9,919 nt of DNA from JANQIO01 sp036351375 (GTDB lineage Bacteria > Pseudomonadota > Gammaproteobacteria > Pseudomonadales > Halieaceae). The position numbers and the translations under genes were made by a program. The stretch is from assembly GCA_036351375.1 (NCBI GenBank), contig JAZBOY010000286.1, positions 1-9,919 on the forward strand, given 5' to 3'. The notes below the pieces were generated by a model. The model did not search any database. It was not told the origin of the DNA and saw only the letters and a program-made list of their open reading frames with translations. Numbering within the stretch: position 1 is the stretch's first letter; every line of letters begins with the position of its first letter. This document shows, one piece after another, positions 7,139 to 9,919 of this stretch.

Positions 7139-8662
7139 ATGTGCGGACTGGTAGGCATCGTCGGCAGGTCCAGCGTTAACCAGTCGATCTACGACGCGCT
7201 GACCGTACTTCAACACCGGGGCCAGGACGCCGCCGGCATCATGACCTTTGCCGACGGCAATTTTCACCAGCGCAAAAGCGAAGGGTTGGTACGGGACGTA
7301 TTCCAGCAGCACCACATGCAGCGGCTGCGGGGCAACATCGGTGTCGGCCACGTGCGCTACCCCACCGCGGGCAGTTCGGGGGCGGCATACGCCCAGCCTT
7401 TCTACGTGAATTCACCCTACGGTATCTGCCTGGGCCACAACGGCAACCTGACCAACTCCGAAGCGCTCAGCGAGGAGCTCTACCAGACCGATCTCAGGCA
7501 CCTCAACACCGATTCCGACTCGGAGCTGCTCCTCAATGTCTTTGCCCACGAACTGCAGAAACAGGGCAAGCTGAAGCCCACCGAGGAAGAAGTGTTCACC
7601 GCGGTGCGCGGCGTTCACCAGCGCTGCCGGGGCGGCTATGCCGCGGTGGCGATGATCGCCAACTACGGCATGGTCGGCTTCCGCGATCCCCACGGCATTC
7701 GCCCGCTGGTGGTGGGCAAGCGCGCCACCGAGAAGGGTGATGAATACATGCTGGCCTCGGAAAGTGTCGCCCTCGACGTGCTGGGTTTCGAGCTGATTCG
7801 CGATGTGCAGGCCGGCGAAGCGGTCTACATCAGCGGCGACGGCGAACTGCATATGCAACAGTGTGCCGAGGCACCGGAGCTGCGCCCGTGCATCTTTGAG
7901 CACGTCTATTTTTCGCGGCCCGACTCACTGATGGACGGCGTGTCGGTTTACAAGACGCGGATGCGGCAGGGCGACTACCTGGCACGCAAGATCCTCGCCC
8001 AGCGCCCCGACCACGATATCGACGTGATCGTGCCAATCCCCGACACCAGCCGCATTGCCGCCCAGTCCATGGCCCATGTGTTGGGTATCAAGTTCCGTGA
8101 AGGCCTGATGAAGAACCGCTACATAGGCCGCACCTTCATCATGCCGGGGCAAAGCCAGCGCAAGAAGTCCGTGCGCCAGAAGCTCAATACCATCGGGCTG
8201 GAATTCAAGGGCAAGAACGTGATGCTGGTGGACGATTCCATCGTGCGCGGCACCACCTGCAAGCAGATTATCGAGATGGCGCGGGAAGCCGGCGCCAACA
8301 AGGTCTACTTTGCCTCGGCGGCCCCGCCGGTGCGCTACCCCAACGTGTATGGCATCGACATGCCCTCCGCCAGTGAACTGGTGGCTCACGGCCGCGACGA
8401 GGATGAAATCTGCCGGCTGATCGGCGCCGACTGGCTGGTGTACCAGGACCTGGATGACCTGATTGCCAGCAGCCACGAAGGCAACGCCGCTATCAAACAG
8501 TTCGAATGCTCTGTGTTTGACGGCCAGTATGTCACCGGCGATGTCGACCAGGGCTACCTGGACCGCGTTGAGGCCTTGCGCAACGACGACGCCCAGGCCC
8601 GGCGCCGCGAGTCGGCTCGCGAGGAAGGCGCCGTGGTGGGCCTCCACAACGAAGTATCCTGA
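7139..8662 (+). CDS. purF: Amidophosphoribosyltransferase PurF
   Basis: PurF catalyses the first committed step of purine synthesis, making phosphoribosylamine from PRPP and glutamine. The N-terminal Ntn glutaminase domain starts MCGLVGIVG, so Cys2 becomes the nucleophile after Met removal and there is no propeptide. HVRYPTAG (71-78, Arg74), GHNGNLTN (99-106, Asn102 and Gly103 for the oxyanion hole) and DSDSELLL (126-132) follow. The C-terminal phosphoribosyltransferase domain holds VPIPDTSRIAAQ (298-309) and the PRPP loop VMLVDDSIVRGTT (361-373). At 507 residues without a propeptide, it is the E. coli-type enzyme rather than the iron-sulfur Bacillus type. GGAG at 7125-7128 lies ten bases before the ATG. 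The 44-base cvpA-purF gap shows no PurR box or convincing promoter. It ends three bases before metZ. Confidence 0.98.
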   Translation: MCGLVGIVGRSSVNQSIYDALTVLQHRGQDAAGIMTFADGNFHQRKSEGLVRDVFQQHHMQRLRGNIGVGHVRYPTAGSSGAAYAQPFYVNSPYGICLGHNGNLTNSEALSEELYQTDLRHLNTDSDSELLLNVFAHELQKQGKLKPTEEEVFTAVRGVHQRCRGGYAAVAMIANYGMVGFRDPHGIRPLVVGKRATEKGDEYMLASESVALDVLGFELIRDVQAGEAVYISGDGELHMQQCAEAPELRPCIFEHVYFSRPDSLMDGVSVYKTRMRQGDYLARKILAQRPDHDIDVIVPIPDTSRIAAQSMAHVLGIKFREGLMKNRYIGRTFIMPGQSQRKKSVRQKLNTIGLEFKGKNVMLVDDSIVRGTTCKQIIEMAREAGANKVYFASAAPPVRYPNVYGIDMPSASELVAHGRDEDEICRLIGADWLVYQDLDDLIASSHEGNAAIKQFECSVFDGQYVTGDVDQGYLDRVEALRNDDAQARRRESAREEGAVVGLHNEVS

Positions 8663-8665
8663 ACG

Positions 8666-9871
8666 ATGGCCCGCGATACCGACAAGGCCCTGGAAGACGC
8701 CAGGCTGGACACCCTCGCCGTGCGGGCAGGGCAGCGGCGCAGCATGGAGTCAGAGCATTCCGAGGCCCTGTTCCTGACGTCGAGCTACGTATTTGATGAC
8801 GCCGAGGACGCGGCGGCGCGCTTCGCCGGTGATCGCGAAGGCAATGTCTATTCCCGCTACACCAATCCTACGGTACGGACCTTTGAAGAGCGCATCGCTG
8901 CCCTGGAAGGCGGCGAAGCCGCTGTCGCCACCGCCTCGGGGATGGCGGCGATACTCAGCGTGTGCATGGCGCTGCTCAAGGCCGGTGACCACGTGGTGTG
9001 CTCGCGCAGCGTGTTTGGCACCACCACGGTGCTGTTCAACAAGTACATGGCGCGCTTTGGGGTAGAGACCAGCTTTGTCGACCTGACCGATCTCGAGCAG
9101 TGGCGCGCTGCGCTACGCGACAACACGGTCATGTTGTTCCTGGAAACGCCGTCCAATCCGCTCTCCGATATCGCCGACATGGCGCAGTTGACGGCCCTGG
9201 CGCAAGAGTCTGGCGCGCTGCTGGTGGTGGACAACTGTTTCTGTACCCCGGCGCTGCAAACTCCGCTGGCGCTGGGTGCCGACATTGTTACCCACTCCGC
9301 CACCAAGTACCTGGATGGCCAGGGTCGCTGCGTGGGTGGAGCCGTTGTCGGCAATGCCTCGCATATGGACGAGGTGCTGGGCTTTCTGCGCTCCGCCGGG
9401 CCGACCATGAGTGCCTTCAACGCCTGGGTGTTTCTGAAGGGCCTGGAAACCCTGCGCCTGCGCATGGAGGCGCACAGCGCCAATGCGCTGGAACTGGCCA
9501 CCTGGCTGGAGCAGCAGCCGGCGGTGGAACGGGTGTTCTATGCCGGCCTCGAGAGTCATCCCGGTCACAGCCTGGCGGCACAGCAGCAGCGGGCGTTCGG
9601 TGGCGTGCTGTCGTTCCGGGTGAAGGGTGGGCGCGAACAGGCCTGGGCCTGCATCGATGGCACCCGCATGCTGTCCCTGACCGCCAACCTGGGTGACGCC
9701 AAGACCACCATTGTGCACCCCGCAACCACTACCCATGGCCGCCTGAGCGACGCCGAGCGCGATGCGGCGGGGATCACAGAAAACCTTATTCGTATTGCCG
9801 TCGGCCTCGAACACGTGGACGATATCAAGGCAGACCTTGCGCGCGGGCTGGAATCAGCAGCAAAACTATAG
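8666..9871 (+). CDS. metZ: O-succinylhomoserine sulfhydrylase MetZ
   Basis: MetZ is a PLP enzyme that replaces the succinyl group of O-succinylhomoserine with sulfide to form homocysteine directly, bypassing cystathionine. The 401-residue product starts with LDTLAVRAGQ (14-23) and carries LFLTSSYVF (36-44). YSRYTNPTV (62-70) contains the Tyr and Arg that contact PLP phosphate in the neighbouring subunit, and SGMAAI (91-96) is also present. VVDNCFCTPALQTPL (187-201) is followed by HSATKYLDGQGRCVGG (210-225) with Schiff-base Lys214. The SATKYLDGQGR wording, together with the position after purF, favours MetZ over MetB, MetC or MetY, though substrate preference within this family cannot be proven by reading. 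The start codon follows the purF TGA by three bases with no good Shine-Dalgarno, implying coupling to purF translation. No clear terminator follows. Confidence 0.94.
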   Translation: MARDTDKALEDARLDTLAVRAGQRRSMESEHSEALFLTSSYVFDDAEDAAARFAGDREGNVYSRYTNPTVRTFEERIAALEGGEAAVATASGMAAILSVCMALLKAGDHVVCSRSVFGTTTVLFNKYMARFGVETSFVDLTDLEQWRAALRDNTVMLFLETPSNPLSDIADMAQLTALAQESGALLVVDNCFCTPALQTPLALGADIVTHSATKYLDGQGRCVGGAVVGNASHMDEVLGFLRSAGPTMSAFNAWVFLKGLETLRLRMEAHSANALELATWLEQQPAVERVFYAGLESHPGHSLAAQQQRAFGGVLSFRVKGGREQAWACIDGTRMLSLTANLGDAKTTIVHPATTTHGRLSDAERDAAGITENLIRIAVGLEHVDDIKADLARGLESAAKL

Positions 9872-9881
9872 GCCGTCGCAG

Positions 9882-9892
9882 TGGTCAGACCT
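9882..9892. promoter_or_regulatory. Palindrome resembling a GntR/FadR-type half operator
   Basis: TGGTCAGACCT contains the perfect nine-base palindrome GGTCAGACC, eleven bases after the metZ stop. GntR-family regulators of the FadR group bind sites built on TGGT-n3-ACCA. Here the left half fits and the right half ends ACCT. The site could serve a gene beyond the window. It is short and only one copy is seen, so chance is a real alternative. Confidence 0.2.
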
Positions 9893-9919
9893 GTTACCGA
9901 ATACGGATGGTTTGAGAGA

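Overview
The window is a GC-rich stretch of gammaproteobacterial chromosome in which every supported gene lies on the + strand. The likely source is a Pseudomonas-like or marine gammaproteobacterium, perhaps close to Halieaceae or another member of Pseudomonadales in the broad sense. The basis is the gene order fimV-truA-trpF-trpB-trpA-accD-folC-SPOR/dedD-cvpA-purF-metZ, the FimV C-terminal signature, and an E. coli-type PurF. As remembered, Pseudomonas keeps trpBA elsewhere next to trpI. Having trpBA between trpF and accD resembles Xanthomonas, Acinetobacter and beta-proteobacterial layouts. The family-level placement is inference and weak.

Layout. The last 37 codons of fimV (1-115) run into truA (108-947), which begins at a TTG inside the fimV end. 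A 44-base gap with a candidate extended -10 promoter precedes trpF (992-1678). A 43-base spacer containing a small hairpin leads to trpB (1722-2939), then trpA (2950-3822) and, after 34 bases, accD (3857-4732). folC (4732-5943) overlaps the accD stop by one base. A SPOR-domain membrane protein gene (5940-6587) overlaps the folC stop by four bases. cvpA (6594-7094) and, after 44 bases, purF (7139-8662) follow. metZ (8666-9871) starts three bases after the purF stop. The last 48 bases hold no recognisable gene, only a short GGTCAGACC palindrome.

How the genes work together. This is a tightly packed housekeeping operon. It joins tRNA pseudouridylation (TruA), the last steps of tryptophan synthesis (TrpF, TrpB, TrpA), the carboxyltransferase beta subunit of acetyl-CoA carboxylase (AccD) and folate polyglutamylation (FolC). 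It also carries a cell-division/peptidoglycan-binding SPOR protein, the CvpA membrane protein, the first step of purine synthesis (PurF) and direct sulfhydrylation for methionine (MetZ). Gaps are short or negative, which suggests co-transcription and translational coupling. I see no trp attenuator, no TrpR-like operator, no PurR box and no intrinsic terminator between the genes.

Novelty. I found no mobile element, CRISPR array, RNA gene or unfamiliar system. What deserves a second look is at residue level: Glu instead of Asp at the second catalytic carboxylate of TrpA, Ala for His in a conserved TrpB motif, two departures in a conserved AccD stretch, and a shortened inter-domain segment in FolC. 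There are also a few small candidate regulatory elements.
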